Below, piece after piece: positions 17,227 to 25,385 of a stretch of 43,633 bases of DNA. This DNA is from an uncultured Parafilimonas sp. Lineage in GTDB: Bacteria; Bacteroidota; Bacteroidia; Chitinophagales; Chitinophagaceae. Location of the stretch: positions 1-43,633 of the forward strand of contig CAIRZB010000107.1 in assembly GCA_903882935.1 (NCBI GenBank). Direction: 5' to 3'. The position numbers were made by a program, and so were the translations under genes. The notes beneath the pieces are model-generated. The model searched no databases, was not told the DNA's origin, and saw only the letters and a list, made by a program, of their open reading frames with translations. The stretch's first letter is position 1, and each line of letters begins with the position of its first letter.

Positions 17227-18321
17227 CTACTGTGCCCGTCCCGCCAAAAACGCCGCTATATGGTTGTTTAGGAACTTGTCATCGGCCGGGTTGCTGGCCG
17301 CACCTGCCGTATGCCCCCAAAGCGATGGGATAGGCAGCAAGGTTATGCGCGGGTTAAACGCAGCCTCGTACTTTGCGTCCCCCAACGGAAAATACAAGTC
17401 GGTTGTTGAGGGCATATACAAAAATGGCGATTTTATGCTGCGCAGCGCCGCCGCAACATCGCCTTTAAACCCAGGCGTGTTGCCCACATTTTGGTGTTGC
17501 CAGGTACGCATTTGCAAAATAAGGTCGTTGGCATCCGCACCGGGTATAAAATTTATTCTATAGTTGTGCAGCACCTGCTCAAATGTGGTATCCTTCGACG
17601 ATGGGTTGCGCCACAACTCCTTGCGCCACCATTCTTGTGAGAACAACCAACCCGTCCACACCACGGCAAATGCCTCCATGCCTCTTTGTGGCTGTGCGGT
17701 GTAATCGCCGTTGTTAAAGGCATCGTCGGCTGTTAAGGCAGCAATTTGCCCTTCCAGCCTCACAACGCCATGGCCATAGGTTTTTGCGGTGCCGCAAGTG
17801 GCCACAATACGGTCGGCGAAGGATGGGTAGCTTACTGCCCATTGAAAAGCCTGTTGCGCACCCATCGAAAAACCGACTAAAGCACGCAGATGTGTTATTT
17901 TCAGTTCTTCCGTTAGCAATCTGTGTACGGCCTCCACATTATCCCGTATGGTTATTAACGGAAAGCGGGGGCCATGAAAAGGCTCCGGGGTATTGCTGGG
18001 CGAGGAGGAGCGGCCGTTGCCAAACAATTCGGTAGCCACCAAAAATAACGTACTGGTATCTAAGGCCTTGCCCGGGCCTATCAACCATTCATAGCCATGA
18101 TAATCAGCCATATAATGGGATGGAAGCAACACAACATTGTCTCGCTTAGCATTTAAATGCCCATAGGTGCCGTATACTAGATGGGCCTGGGGCAGTATTA
18201 CGCCGTTTTCGGTAGTAAAGTTGGTAATGTAAAAATCGTGCCTTATACCAGTATCAACATGGGCATTGTTTTGTGCAAATATGTGTTGGCTGATCAGCAG
18301 TAGTAGCAATATTTTTCTCAT
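17227..18321 (-). CDS. Secreted alpha/beta hydrolase related to homoserine acetyltransferase (MetX)
   Basis: The 364-residue precursor starts with a signal peptide (MRKILLLLLISQHIFAQ). Its catalytic domain follows the MetX-like pattern: substrate-side segment GNGRSSSPSNTPEPFHGPRFP, nucleophile elbow VGFSMGAQQAFQWA, Asp in STTDLYFPLGD and His in LWGHTAGAA. True MetX is cytoplasmic and acetylates homoserine; export makes that role improbable. I call it an alpha/beta hydrolase or esterase of this fold, substrate unknown. It shares strand with the esterase lipoprotein at 15890 but has a 188-base gap, so cotranscription is uncertain. Confidence 0.82.
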   Translation of the reverse strand: MRKILLLLLISQHIFAQNNAHVDTGIRHDFYITNFTTENGVILPQAHLVYGTYGHLNAKRDNVVLLPSHYMADYHGYEWLIGPGKALDTSTLFLVATELFGNGRSSSPSNTPEPFHGPRFPLITIRDNVEAVHRLLTEELKITHLRALVGFSMGAQQAFQWAVSYPSFADRIVATCGTAKTYGHGVVRLEGQIAALTADDAFNNGDYTAQPQRGMEAFAVVWTGWLFSQEWWRKELWRNPSSKDTTFEQVLHNYRINFIPGADANDLILQMRTWQHQNVGNTPGFKGDVAAALRSIKSPFLYMPSTTDLYFPLGDAKYEAAFNPRITLLPIPSLWGHTAGAASNPADDKFLNNHIAAFLAGRAQ

Positions 18322-18562
18322 GTGGTGCGTTCCTTTTATATTATGAACAAAATTGCCGCGTTAACGTTCGGTAAATTGCAAAGAAAGTGTTTTACTTGCT
18401 ACTGTTTTGGGGGGCCATTGGCCGCAGGAAAGGTTTACTTGGGTTTGCAAAGCCCGTCAGTCAACAATCATTCCCATACATCGTCTATCGCCAAAGGCTT
18501 TTGTGCGACAAAAGGCTGGTAACCAATTACAAATTGTGCCGTGCTTATTTTTGCCCTTCGTT

Positions 18563-18583
18563 TAAAAGTATTTTATACTTTTA
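18563..18583 (+). promoter_or_regulatory. Palindromic operator-like site before the ThuA gene
   Basis: TAAAAGTAT (18563-18571) and ATACTTTTA (18575-18583) are perfect 9-bp inverted arms around TTT. The right arm includes TACTTTTA, a 7/8 match to the -7 box, and the site ends 20 bases before the ATG. A repressor binding here would block the promoter. Inferred from sequence only. Confidence 0.45.
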
Positions 18584-18603
18584 CCTGAATAACAAACCCC
18601 ACA

Positions 18604-19470
18604 ATGGCTGTAGAAAAAAAAGCCCTAAAACAAGTAGCTGCGCCGGTGTTTATTTGCTTAGTATGGCTTTCATCTTCAGTGGCGCTGGCAAGCCCACCTA
18701 AAAAAACTTTCAAAGTGGTTGGCTTTTACCCAGCAAGCACCGAGCAGGCCCATATGAGTTTTATAAATGAGGCCAACCGCTGGTTTGTAGAAGCGGGCGA
18801 TAAATACGGTTTTACCTACGACTCAACCAGTAACTGGGCTAACATGAACACTGGGTTTTTGTCGCAGTACCAAGTAGTCGTTTTTCTGGATGCCCGGCCC
18901 GATAGCCTTAGCCAACGGAACGCCTTCAAGGTGTATATGGACGCGGGCGGCGGCTGGATGGGTTTTCATTTTGCCGGCTTTGCCCTAACGCCATCGGACT
19001 TTAACCAAGACTGGGACTGGTACCACAATACTTTTTTAGGTGCCGGCCAGTATGTTAGCAACACCTGGCGGCCCACCGCCGCCATATTGCGGGTTGAAGA
19101 CCGTAACCACCCTGTTACCAAGCACCTGCCAGCCACCATTAAGGCTGCGCCTAATGAATGGTACCGTTGGGAGAAAGACCTGCGTGCCAACCCCGATATT
19201 AACATTTTACTGTCCATCGACTCAACTAGCTTTCCGTTGGGTACGGGGCCAAAACTGTACGAAATATGGCACAGCGGCTACTACCCCGTTGTTTGGACAA
19301 ATAAGCATTTCCACATGGTGTACTTTAACATGGGCCACAATGATATTGATGTTATTGCCAATAAAAGTGTTGACCTTTCGTCTACATTTCAAAGCAAGCA
19401 GCAAAATAAGCTTATTGTTAATTCGCTGCTTTGGCTTGGTGCAAAAGGCAAGCAAAAGCAATTAAATTAG
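18604..19470 (+). CDS. Exported ThuA-domain protein
   Basis: The 288-residue protein has a signal peptide (about residues 1-30, ending VALASP) followed by a ThuA domain, a class I glutamine-amidotransferase-like fold. Visible family features are KVVGFYP, YQVVVFLDARPDS, GGGWMGFHFAG and the C-terminal HFHMVYFNMGHND. ThuA-like proteins occur with sugar catabolism genes (trehalose utilisation), and in Bacteroidota many are exported and uncharacterised. The usual Cys nucleophile of amidotransferases is not evident. A YwqK-type gene follows 50 bases downstream and may be cotranscribed. Confidence 0.85.
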   Translation: MAVEKKALKQVAAPVFICLVWLSSSVALASPPKKTFKVVGFYPASTEQAHMSFINEANRWFVEAGDKYGFTYDSTSNWANMNTGFLSQYQVVVFLDARPDSLSQRNAFKVYMDAGGGWMGFHFAGFALTPSDFNQDWDWYHNTFLGAGQYVSNTWRPTAAILRVEDRNHPVTKHLPATIKAAPNEWYRWEKDLRANPDINILLSIDSTSFPLGTGPKLYEIWHSGYYPVVWTNKHFHMVYFNMGHNDIDVIANKSVDLSSTFQSKQQNKLIVNSLLWLGAKGKQKQLN

Positions 19471-19520
19471 GCAATCCACGCGTTTTTGCCAATATCGGGC
19501 CAATAAAAACGACAAATAAT

Positions 19521-20195
19521 ATGAGGGCTGTATACATTCTTTTAGCAACACTTGCATGTTTTTTGGGTAAAGTGCATGCCCAGTCTGATACCACGGTATT
19601 GTACTTAGACAGCAGTATGCACATAGTGCCTATCGGCGTTGCAGTTTATGGCCAAGCGATAGTGCGTAAGGACAAAATGTACTTGACTGCACTGGTTGAC
19701 TTAAAAACAAGTAACACCTTGTACACTGGCAGTTATAAAGATAAAAACCTTTCCACGCCGGAGGGGCTGTTTGAGTACTTTACTGGTAAGAATAGGACCA
19801 TGCGTGGTTATTATCACAATGGCCGGCAGGTGGGCAGTTGGAAAAAGTGGGATAAAGAAGGTTTGTTAATTGACTCGGTGGGTTTTGATGACAACGGCTT
19901 GGTAGTGGCTGAGGCAAAATACAATTACCATACCAATAGAACACTCTGGCGGCGGGTAGTGGAAAATGACGAGGGGGTTAAAATTTCGGTGGAATTTGAC
20001 TCGGCCCAGGTATTGGTGTCGCGGGGGAAATTTAGCGGCGGTGATGGAGAAACGTTTACCTATTATGCCAATGGCAAAACCAAAATGCATGCTGTTTTTC
20101 AAAACAACAGCCAAACCCTGTTTGAATTTTTTGATGAAAACGGTAAAAAGTATAATAAGCTGGAATACCAAGAATATATAAAAGCCAAGCCCTAG
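19521..20195 (+). CDS. Exported YwqK/MORN-type repeat protein
   Basis: The 224-residue precursor has a signal peptide (MRAVYILLATLACFLGKVHAQ). The rest contains MORN-like variants seen in the YwqK family: GLFEYFTGKNRTMRGYYHNGRQVGSWKKWDKEG, then a second block with GDGETFTYYANGKTK. The family is often labelled antitoxin, but I see no toxin partner, and export argues against an intracellular antitoxin role. I start at the ATG at 19521, which gives the signal peptide; the frame opens earlier and would overlap the ThuA gene. The stop codon lies in the loop of its terminator. Confidence 0.8.
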   Translation: MRAVYILLATLACFLGKVHAQSDTTVLYLDSSMHIVPIGVAVYGQAIVRKDKMYLTALVDLKTSNTLYTGSYKDKNLSTPEGLFEYFTGKNRTMRGYYHNGRQVGSWKKWDKEGLLIDSVGFDDNGLVVAEAKYNYHTNRTLWRRVVENDEGVKISVEFDSAQVLVSRGKFSGGDGETFTYYANGKTKMHAVFQNNSQTLFEFFDENGKKYNKLEYQEYIKAKP

Positions 20196-20208
20196 CGGGC
20201 TTTTTTTT
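20187..20208 (+). terminator. Terminator overlapping the YwqK-type stop codon
   Basis: AAGCCC (20187-20192) pairs with GGGCTT (20197-20202) around the loop TAGC, and the T run continues to 20208. The TAG stop of the gene occupies 20193-20195, inside the loop. Confidence 0.75.
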
Positions 20209-20382
20209 AAAATTAAAGTCTATTAATTTGGTGGACTAAATTATTCTGCCTAATCTTGCACCATCAAGCACTACTGTATGTATACGCCTTCTATTAAAAT
20301 GCGATGTTGTTGTTGTTAGCAAACCTAGTTACTGGCCGTTTCGGCTAAGAAATCTACTTTATTTAATTAAATTCAACAATTT

Positions 20383-21066
20383 ATGTCATTAACATTCAAT
20401 GATAGAAGGCAAAATATGCGCCCTGTAAATACCGAAAACCTATTATCATCAAGGTCGCGCAACTATGGGTATTATCCTTTAATAAAAGGCAATAAAGTGC
20501 CCCCATTTTATTTAAAAACCGAAAATGGTTTTGCCAAGCATTTGGCGTCTGGCTCTCTGGCCAACGAAACGCGTATTTCCATCGAAGATTTTTTAGATAA
20601 CCAGCAACCATTGGTAATTGTGTTTATTGGCTCGGCCAACAATGCGGTGCCGGATATTAAGGCGTTGAAAAGCCTGCAGGCAGACGTAAAGGTAATGGGA
20701 GGCCGGCTGTTGGTGTTGAGCAGTATTGAGCCAAAGTACTTACGTAAATTATTGAAGAACCAAGACGACCTGACGGTGTTTTATGACAGGGACAATGCCA
20801 TAGCCGAGCTGTTTGGCCTATACGATGTGGAAAACCCCTTGTGGCAATGGGTTGCCGGCGTGGAGGAAGATGATTTGCCATTGCCTGCGTTTTATGTTGT
20901 TACGCCGGACAGGCAAATAGTTTACCACCATGTTGATTACGCGCTTAGCGTATACTCCCACCAAGGTTATGTTAACCAGCCTTTTGTGCGAGAACTGTTA
21001 AGCAGTGTTTTTCATACTGCGCAGCAATACAGCTACCAACCGCTGCCGTATAGAAAAGTGGTTTAA
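20383..21066 (+). CDS. Cysteine-free peroxiredoxin/thioredoxin-fold protein
   Basis: The 227-residue protein resembles AhpC/TSA-type redoxins: KGNKVPPFYLKTENG near the N-terminus, PLVIVFIGSANNAVPDIKALKSL where the active-site helix should be, then LTVFYDRDNAIAELFGLYD and LPAFYVVTPDRQIVYHHVDY. The catalytic cysteine position is replaced (SANN) and the whole protein contains no cysteine. It cannot act by thiol chemistry and may be a binding or regulatory relative. There is no signal peptide. It stands alone, with a 187-base AT-rich upstream region and no clear promoter match. Confidence 0.75.
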   Translation: MSLTFNDRRQNMRPVNTENLLSSRSRNYGYYPLIKGNKVPPFYLKTENGFAKHLASGSLANETRISIEDFLDNQQPLVIVFIGSANNAVPDIKALKSLQADVKVMGGRLLVLSSIEPKYLRKLLKNQDDLTVFYDRDNAIAELFGLYDVENPLWQWVAGVEEDDLPLPAFYVVTPDRQIVYHHVDYALSVYSHQGYVNQPFVRELLSSVFHTAQQYSYQPLPYRKVV

Positions 21067-21274
21067 ACAAGCATCTCTTTTCATAAACATGTAATGGGCA
21101 AGTGCTTTGCAATTTGGCGGTAATGGTTATTGTATTAACCACCGCTGCCCATGCTAATATAGGCTCGTATTATAATTACCCAACGCGTTTATTTACCTCC
21201 CACACTGTTAACGATATACCGTAAAACAGCGATGCAATGCATTGTTGCCTGTATTACTATTTAACAATTGGTAA

Positions 21275-22510
21275 ATGAAGTTAAACATCCTTGCTTTTGC
21301 AGTGCCCTTGTTTGTTGGCCTTATGTTGTTGGAGTACTTTATTGCACAAAGAAAAAAGCTGCCCTATTTTAACCTGCACAACTCTATCGCCAACATAAGC
21401 ATTGGCATAGGGGAGCGGTTGTGCGACGTGCTGGTAACGGGCATGTTTTATTTTGTGTACGATTGGTTGCAGAAAAGGTTTGGTATTTTTCATATAAAAC
21501 CTGGCATTTTGCTGTGGGTGGCACTGCTGCTGTGTACCGATTTTTTATGGTATTGGTACCACCGCCTTGGCCACGAGGTAAACCTATTGTGGGCCGCCCA
21601 CGTGGTCCACCACCAGAGTGAAGATTACAACTACACGGTTTCTGCCCGCATCACGGTGTTTCAGGCGGTGGCGCGCACTTGCTTTTGGGCGGTGTTGCCC
21701 ATTATAGGTTTTCCCGCACAAATGATTACCGTTATGCTGTTGGTGCATGGCATTTACCCCTTTTTTATACACACAAGGCTTATTGGCAAGTTGGGCGTGC
21801 TGGAGTATATTTTTGTAACGCCATCGCACCACAGGGTACACCATGCGGCCAACGAACAATACCTTGATAAAAATTACGGTGACGTTTTTATAATTTGGGA
21901 TAAATTATTCGGAACGTTTCAAAAGAAGGAGGATACCATTGAAACTGTTTACGGCCTTACAAAGCCGCTAAACACCTATAATTTTTTATGGCAGCATTTC
22001 CATTTTTTTATTGAGTTGGCTATCGCTGCCAAAGCCCAGAAAGGCGTTTGGGCGAAACTGACAATAATTTTTGGCAGGCCCGAGCATTTTGACCCAACCA
22101 TCAGAAAAAAAGCACAAGCGGTGTTTAATGTGAAGCAAAACAGCGACGCATTACCCGATACGCTTAACCGCTATGTTAAATGGCAGGTAATAATACTATT
22201 GGCAAGCCTGTTTTTATTTATTCTGTTTGAAGCAAACCTGAGTATTGTTTTCAGGGTGTCGTATGTGTTTACCACTCTGTTAACGCTGGTTAACTGCGGT
22301 GCTGTGATGGAACGGAAGCACTGGGTTTTTCATGTGGAATTTTTAAGGTTGTTGAGTTTGCTGATGGTGCCTCTATATGATTTTTTGCTGTTTTATAACC
22401 CAATCGTGCCTATGGCTTTTATCGGCTTGGTGATGGTAATTGTCGCTTGGTACAAAACCATTCAAAAAAGGTATTTGTCTTTGCTTTACAACACAAGTAA
22501 TGTTTGTTAA
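21275..22510 (+). CDS. Sterol desaturase / fatty acid hydroxylase family membrane oxygenase
   Basis: The 411-residue integral membrane protein carries the histidine boxes of the di-iron fatty acid hydroxylase superfamily: HRLGHE, HVVHHQSE and HHRVHHAANE, between hydrophobic segments. LLCTDFLWYWYHRLGHE and NKNYGDVFIIWDKLFGTF-like text (here DKNYGDVFIIWDKLFGTF) are typical. A C-terminal region with further membrane segments resembles alkylglycerol-monooxygenase-type members. It probably hydroxylates or desaturates a lipid in the inner membrane, with substrate unknown. It is monocistronic and ends in a terminator (22515-22549). Confidence 0.9.
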   Translation: MKLNILAFAVPLFVGLMLLEYFIAQRKKLPYFNLHNSIANISIGIGERLCDVLVTGMFYFVYDWLQKRFGIFHIKPGILLWVALLLCTDFLWYWYHRLGHEVNLLWAAHVVHHQSEDYNYTVSARITVFQAVARTCFWAVLPIIGFPAQMITVMLLVHGIYPFFIHTRLIGKLGVLEYIFVTPSHHRVHHAANEQYLDKNYGDVFIIWDKLFGTFQKKEDTIETVYGLTKPLNTYNFLWQHFHFFIELAIAAKAQKGVWAKLTIIFGRPEHFDPTIRKKAQAVFNVKQNSDALPDTLNRYVKWQVIILLASLFLFILFEANLSIVFRVSYVFTTLLTLVNCGAVMERKHWVFHVEFLRLLSLLMVPLYDFLLFYNPIVPMAFIGLVMVIVAWYKTIQKRYLSLLYNTSNVC

Positions 22511-22514
22511 GAAT

Positions 22515-22549
22515 CCAGCCCTCTTAGGTATTAAAAGGGCTGGCTCTTT
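22515..22549 (+). terminator. Hairpin terminator after the sterol-desaturase gene
   Basis: CCAGCCCT (22515-22522) pairs exactly with AGGGCTGG (22536-22543) around a 13-base loop, followed by CTCTTTA. The region is convergent with the SDR gene ending at 22579. Confidence 0.65.
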
Positions 22550-22578
22550 ATCAAAAATACTCATCGGTAACAGAATAT

Positions 22579-23367
22579 TTACAACCCACCCAGCCTACCT
22601 CCGTCCACAGGTAAATTAATGCCGTTGATGTAGGATGCCGCAGGCGAGCATAAAAATGCCACTGCCGCGCCAAATTCTTCTGGTTCACCAAGCCGTGCCG
22701 CGGGTATTTGTGTAATGGTGCGCTGTAAAATATCATCAACCGTTGTATGGCCGTTTTCAGCTTGCTTGGCAAACAAGTAGCCCAACCTGTTTGTATTGGT
22801 AAAGCCAGGCAGTACATTGTTTACCGTTATGCCAAAGCCACCCAATTCGTTAGCCAGTGTTTTTGCCCAATTGGCAACGGCGGCCCTTACCGTGTTTGAG
22901 ATGCCTAAACCATTAATGGGCTGCTTGACCGAAGTGGAAACTATATTTACAATACGCCCATAACCGGCCGTTTTCATACCCTGCACCACCAATTGTGCCA
23001 AGCTGTGCGCAGTGATAAGGTGGGAGCGGAAAGCAGTTTCTAATTCAACGGCCGGGGTGCTTAACATGGGGCCAGCCGGTGGGCCTCCGGTGTTATTCAC
23101 CAGTATATGTATCGTATTACCTAAAGCAAGGTATACTTGTACTGCATGCATAGCATCATCTGGTTTACTGGTATCTGCCACAATAAAGTTATGGTGCTGG
23201 TTGCCATTGTTGGGCAGGCCGGCAGTAACGGTGGCGAGCTTATCCCCGTTTCTGGAGAGCACTACAACATTCGCACCCAGTAATGCCAGTTCGTGTGCAA
23301 CGGCCGCACCCAGCCCTTGCGAAGCACCGCATACCAACGCGGTCTTACCGGTTAAATTTAGGTTCAT
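22579..23367 (-). CDS. Short-chain dehydrogenase/reductase
   Basis: The 262-residue SDR has the NAD(P)-binding motif TGKTALVCGASQGLGAAVA at residues 6-24 and NNTGGP (the NNAG equivalent) near 93. The usual catalytic Tyr-x3-Lys is not obvious: after IVNIVSTS the expected YxxxK region reads GLGISNTVRAAVANWAKTLA, with N in place of Tyr and R in place of Lys. This is also seen in the divergent 3-oxoacyl-ACP-reductase-like subfamily. The C-terminus INGINLPVDGGRLGG is typical. Its ATG overlaps the cupin stop (ATGA), so translation is coupled. Substrate unknown. Confidence 0.87.
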   Translation of the reverse strand: MNLNLTGKTALVCGASQGLGAAVAHELALLGANVVVLSRNGDKLATVTAGLPNNGNQHHNFIVADTSKPDDAMHAVQVYLALGNTIHILVNNTGGPPAGPMLSTPAVELETAFRSHLITAHSLAQLVVQGMKTAGYGRIVNIVSTSVKQPINGLGISNTVRAAVANWAKTLANELGGFGITVNNVLPGFTNTNRLGYLFAKQAENGHTTVDDILQRTITQIPAARLGEPEEFGAAVAFLCSPAASYINGINLPVDGGRLGGL

Positions 23368-23687
23368 GGTAAATTTTTATAATCCTCCCGTATGGGATAA
23401 AATACATCCAGCAGTTTGCAATCCGTTACCGATGTGCCAAAATGCTTTACATGGGCTGGTATAACAACCACTTTGCCAGGCTCTAGCACATGCTCCACCC
23501 CATTAACCACAAGCGTAAAAACGCCTTCCAAAATGTTACACACTTGTTCGTGCATATGGCTGTGTTCGGGTAAGGTGTAGCCCGCCTTTACATCCCAATA
23601 GGCAAAGGTCATGTTATCGGTGTGTATAAAACGTGCGTTGTAACCCGGTACAATCTCCTTGGGCTGAATTTCGTTTAAAACAAGCAT
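23364..23687 (-). CDS. Small cupin-domain protein
   Basis: This 107-residue single-domain cupin has the two motifs: GYTLPEHSHMHEQVCNILEG (metal ligands H, H, E) and PGKVVVIPAHVKHFG (third His). Such proteins bind a metal and act as small isomerases, dioxygenases or sensors. It overlaps the SDR start by four bases and precedes it, so the two probably act in one pathway, perhaps on a sugar- or keto-acid-type substrate. That link is inferred. Upstream lies the TTTGAAAA repeat element and then the MFS gene. Confidence 0.85.
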   Translation of the reverse strand: MLVLNEIQPKEIVPGYNARFIHTDNMTFAYWDVKAGYTLPEHSHMHEQVCNILEGVFTLVVNGVEHVLEPGKVVVIPAHVKHFGTSVTDCKLLDVFYPIREDYKNLP

Positions 23688-23695
23688 CTGTATAA

Positions 23696-23823
23696 TTTGA
23701 AAATGAGTTAATTGGAAAATGAGTGCTCAATTTGCAAATTTGTTAATTTGAAAATTTGAAAATGAATCACAGCAAAGAATTCGATGTGAAAATTCTCCAT
23801 GATACATTTTCAAATTTTCAAAT
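23696..23823. repeat. TTTGAAAA repeat element, copy 1, with 19-bp perfect hairpin arms
   Basis: The arm at 23746-23764 is an exact inverted match of 23805-23823 (19 bp, 40-base loop), each made of a doubled TTTGAAAA unit. Shorter direct relatives lie at 23696-23706 and 23711-23723. It fills the spacer between the MFS transporter stop (23845) and the cupin start (23687). The same arm sequence occurs between leuC and leuD (31037-31124). Confidence 0.8.
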
Positions 23824-23844
23824 CGCCACACGTTCAAATTTGTA

Positions 23845-25164
23845 TTACGCAATCCCCAAGTCTTTTTGTATTTGTTCCAGCGACCGCCCTTTGGTTTCGG
23901 GCAAAACCTTCCATACAAAAATCAAGTTCAGCAGCATCATTACACTGTAAAATATAAACGAATAAAAACCGCCGCTCTTGCTGCCTTCCACTATTACCGG
24001 AAACGTCCAGGATATAATGGCCGCCATTATCCAATGCGTGAAACTGCCCAGCGAACCGCCTTGTGAACGTACTGAGTTGGGGAATATTTCCGAAATAAAA
24101 ACCCAAATAACGGCCCCCTGCGAAAAGCCAAAAAATGCAATAAAACCAATAAGGTACACCACTACCAATTGGTTGCCCGAACCCTCGCCCTGAAAGGCGT
24201 ATGCTGTAAGGGCCAAGAACACGATCATGCCAACCGAGCCAATGATGAGCAATGTTTTTCTGCCAAACTTATCAATGATTGACATAGCCAGTAAGGTAAA
24301 CAGTAAGTTGGCCGCGCCAATATACACAGGCTGCAGGTATGATTGGTCTTTCGTAAAGCCAGCCATTTCAAATATCCTGGGGGCATAATATAAAATGGCA
24401 TTAATGCCTGAAAGCTGGTTAAACATGGCCAGCACAACAGCAAACATTATCGGCTTACTGTATTTGCCATTAAACAAGGTTTCTTTAACGCCGTTTTTTG
24501 ACAAGGCGTGTTCTTCCCTTATCAGGTTAATAGCATCTTTTTCCCCCGTTTTGGTAAAAATGGCAACGGCTTCAGCATCACGGTTATTCAATACCAGCCA
24601 GCGGGGGCTTTCCGGTATGGTGCGAACCAATACAGCAAACAAGCCGGCGGGTATTACCATTATGCCCAGCATCCAACGCCAGGCATCATCACCCAGGCCC
24701 ACAAAAAGAAAATTGGTAAGGTAGGCTACGAATATGCCCGTTACTATATTCACTTGGAATGAACCTGCCAGGCGGCCACGGAGGTGGGCGGGGGCTATTT
24801 CAGAAATATACATGGGGCCAACCACTGACGATGCGCCTACTGCCAGCCCGCCAACCATGCGGAACACGATGAACAATACCCAAACCGGTGTGGCCGCGCA
24901 ACCAATGGCAGAAAGTAAGTAGAGTATAGCAATAACGGAGAGTACTTTTTTCCTGCCATATTTTTGTGCCGGGCTGCCAGCAATAAGCGAGCCGAACACC
25001 GTGCCAATTAAACTGGCGGCTACTGTAAAGCCCTGCCAAAAAGAGTTTAACGACCAAAGCTGCTGGATGGTTTTTTCGGCCCCAGAAATTACGGCTGTTT
25101 CAAAGCCAAAGAGGAAGCCGCCCAAGGCCGCAATTAGCGCAATACGAATGGGGTAAGTGTTCAT
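23845..25164 (-). CDS. Sugar-porter family MFS transporter
   Basis: The 439-residue protein has about 12 membrane segments and the sugar-porter signatures GGFLFGFETAVISG, AGSPAQKYGRKKVL, RMVGGLAVGASSVVGPMYISEIAP, PESPRWLVLNNRDAEA and the C-terminal LPETKGRSLEQIQ. It should be a cytoplasmic-membrane sugar/H+ symporter of the XylE/GalP type. A ROK sugar kinase is divergent 221 bases away, suggesting uptake followed by phosphorylation. The cupin and SDR genes lie downstream on the same strand, across the repeat element. The sugar cannot be read from sequence. Confidence 0.93.
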   Translation of the reverse strand: MNTYPIRIALIAALGGFLFGFETAVISGAEKTIQQLWSLNSFWQGFTVAASLIGTVFGSLIAGSPAQKYGRKKVLSVIAILYLLSAIGCAATPVWVLFIVFRMVGGLAVGASSVVGPMYISEIAPAHLRGRLAGSFQVNIVTGIFVAYLTNFLFVGLGDDAWRWMLGIMVIPAGLFAVLVRTIPESPRWLVLNNRDAEAVAIFTKTGEKDAINLIREEHALSKNGVKETLFNGKYSKPIMFAVVLAMFNQLSGINAILYYAPRIFEMAGFTKDQSYLQPVYIGAANLLFTLLAMSIIDKFGRKTLLIIGSVGMIVFLALTAYAFQGEGSGNQLVVVYLIGFIAFFGFSQGAVIWVFISEIFPNSVRSQGGSLGSFTHWIMAAIISWTFPVIVEGSKSGGFYSFIFYSVMMLLNLIFVWKVLPETKGRSLEQIQKDLGIA

Positions 25165-25385
25165 GATAACAATCGTTTTGGTTTTTTGAAAAATAGTATA
25201 AAAGGCTTTGCAATTATTTAAGACCGAAAGTTAGGCGTTTAAAATTAACGGTGGTTATTAAAAGGTAAAAACAAATTCATACCGGTTTGTTGGTGAATAG
25301 TTTGCGAAATAGTAAATTTGATTACGCTAGAGCCGATTGCCTGCAGCTACATTTTAATTAACAGAACATATTAAATTTATTGACT

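Noticed and set aside
17227-18321. Homoserine O-acetyltransferase (metX)
   Set aside because: The fold is MetX-like, but a clear signal peptide places it outside the cytoplasm and no methionine genes are nearby.
19521-20195. Toxin-antitoxin system based on the YwqK label
   Set aside because: No toxin gene is adjacent and the protein has a signal peptide.
23696-23823. CRISPR-like array from repeated TTTGAAAA units
   Set aside because: Units are short and inverted with irregular spacing, there are no unique spacers of constant length, and no cas genes are present.
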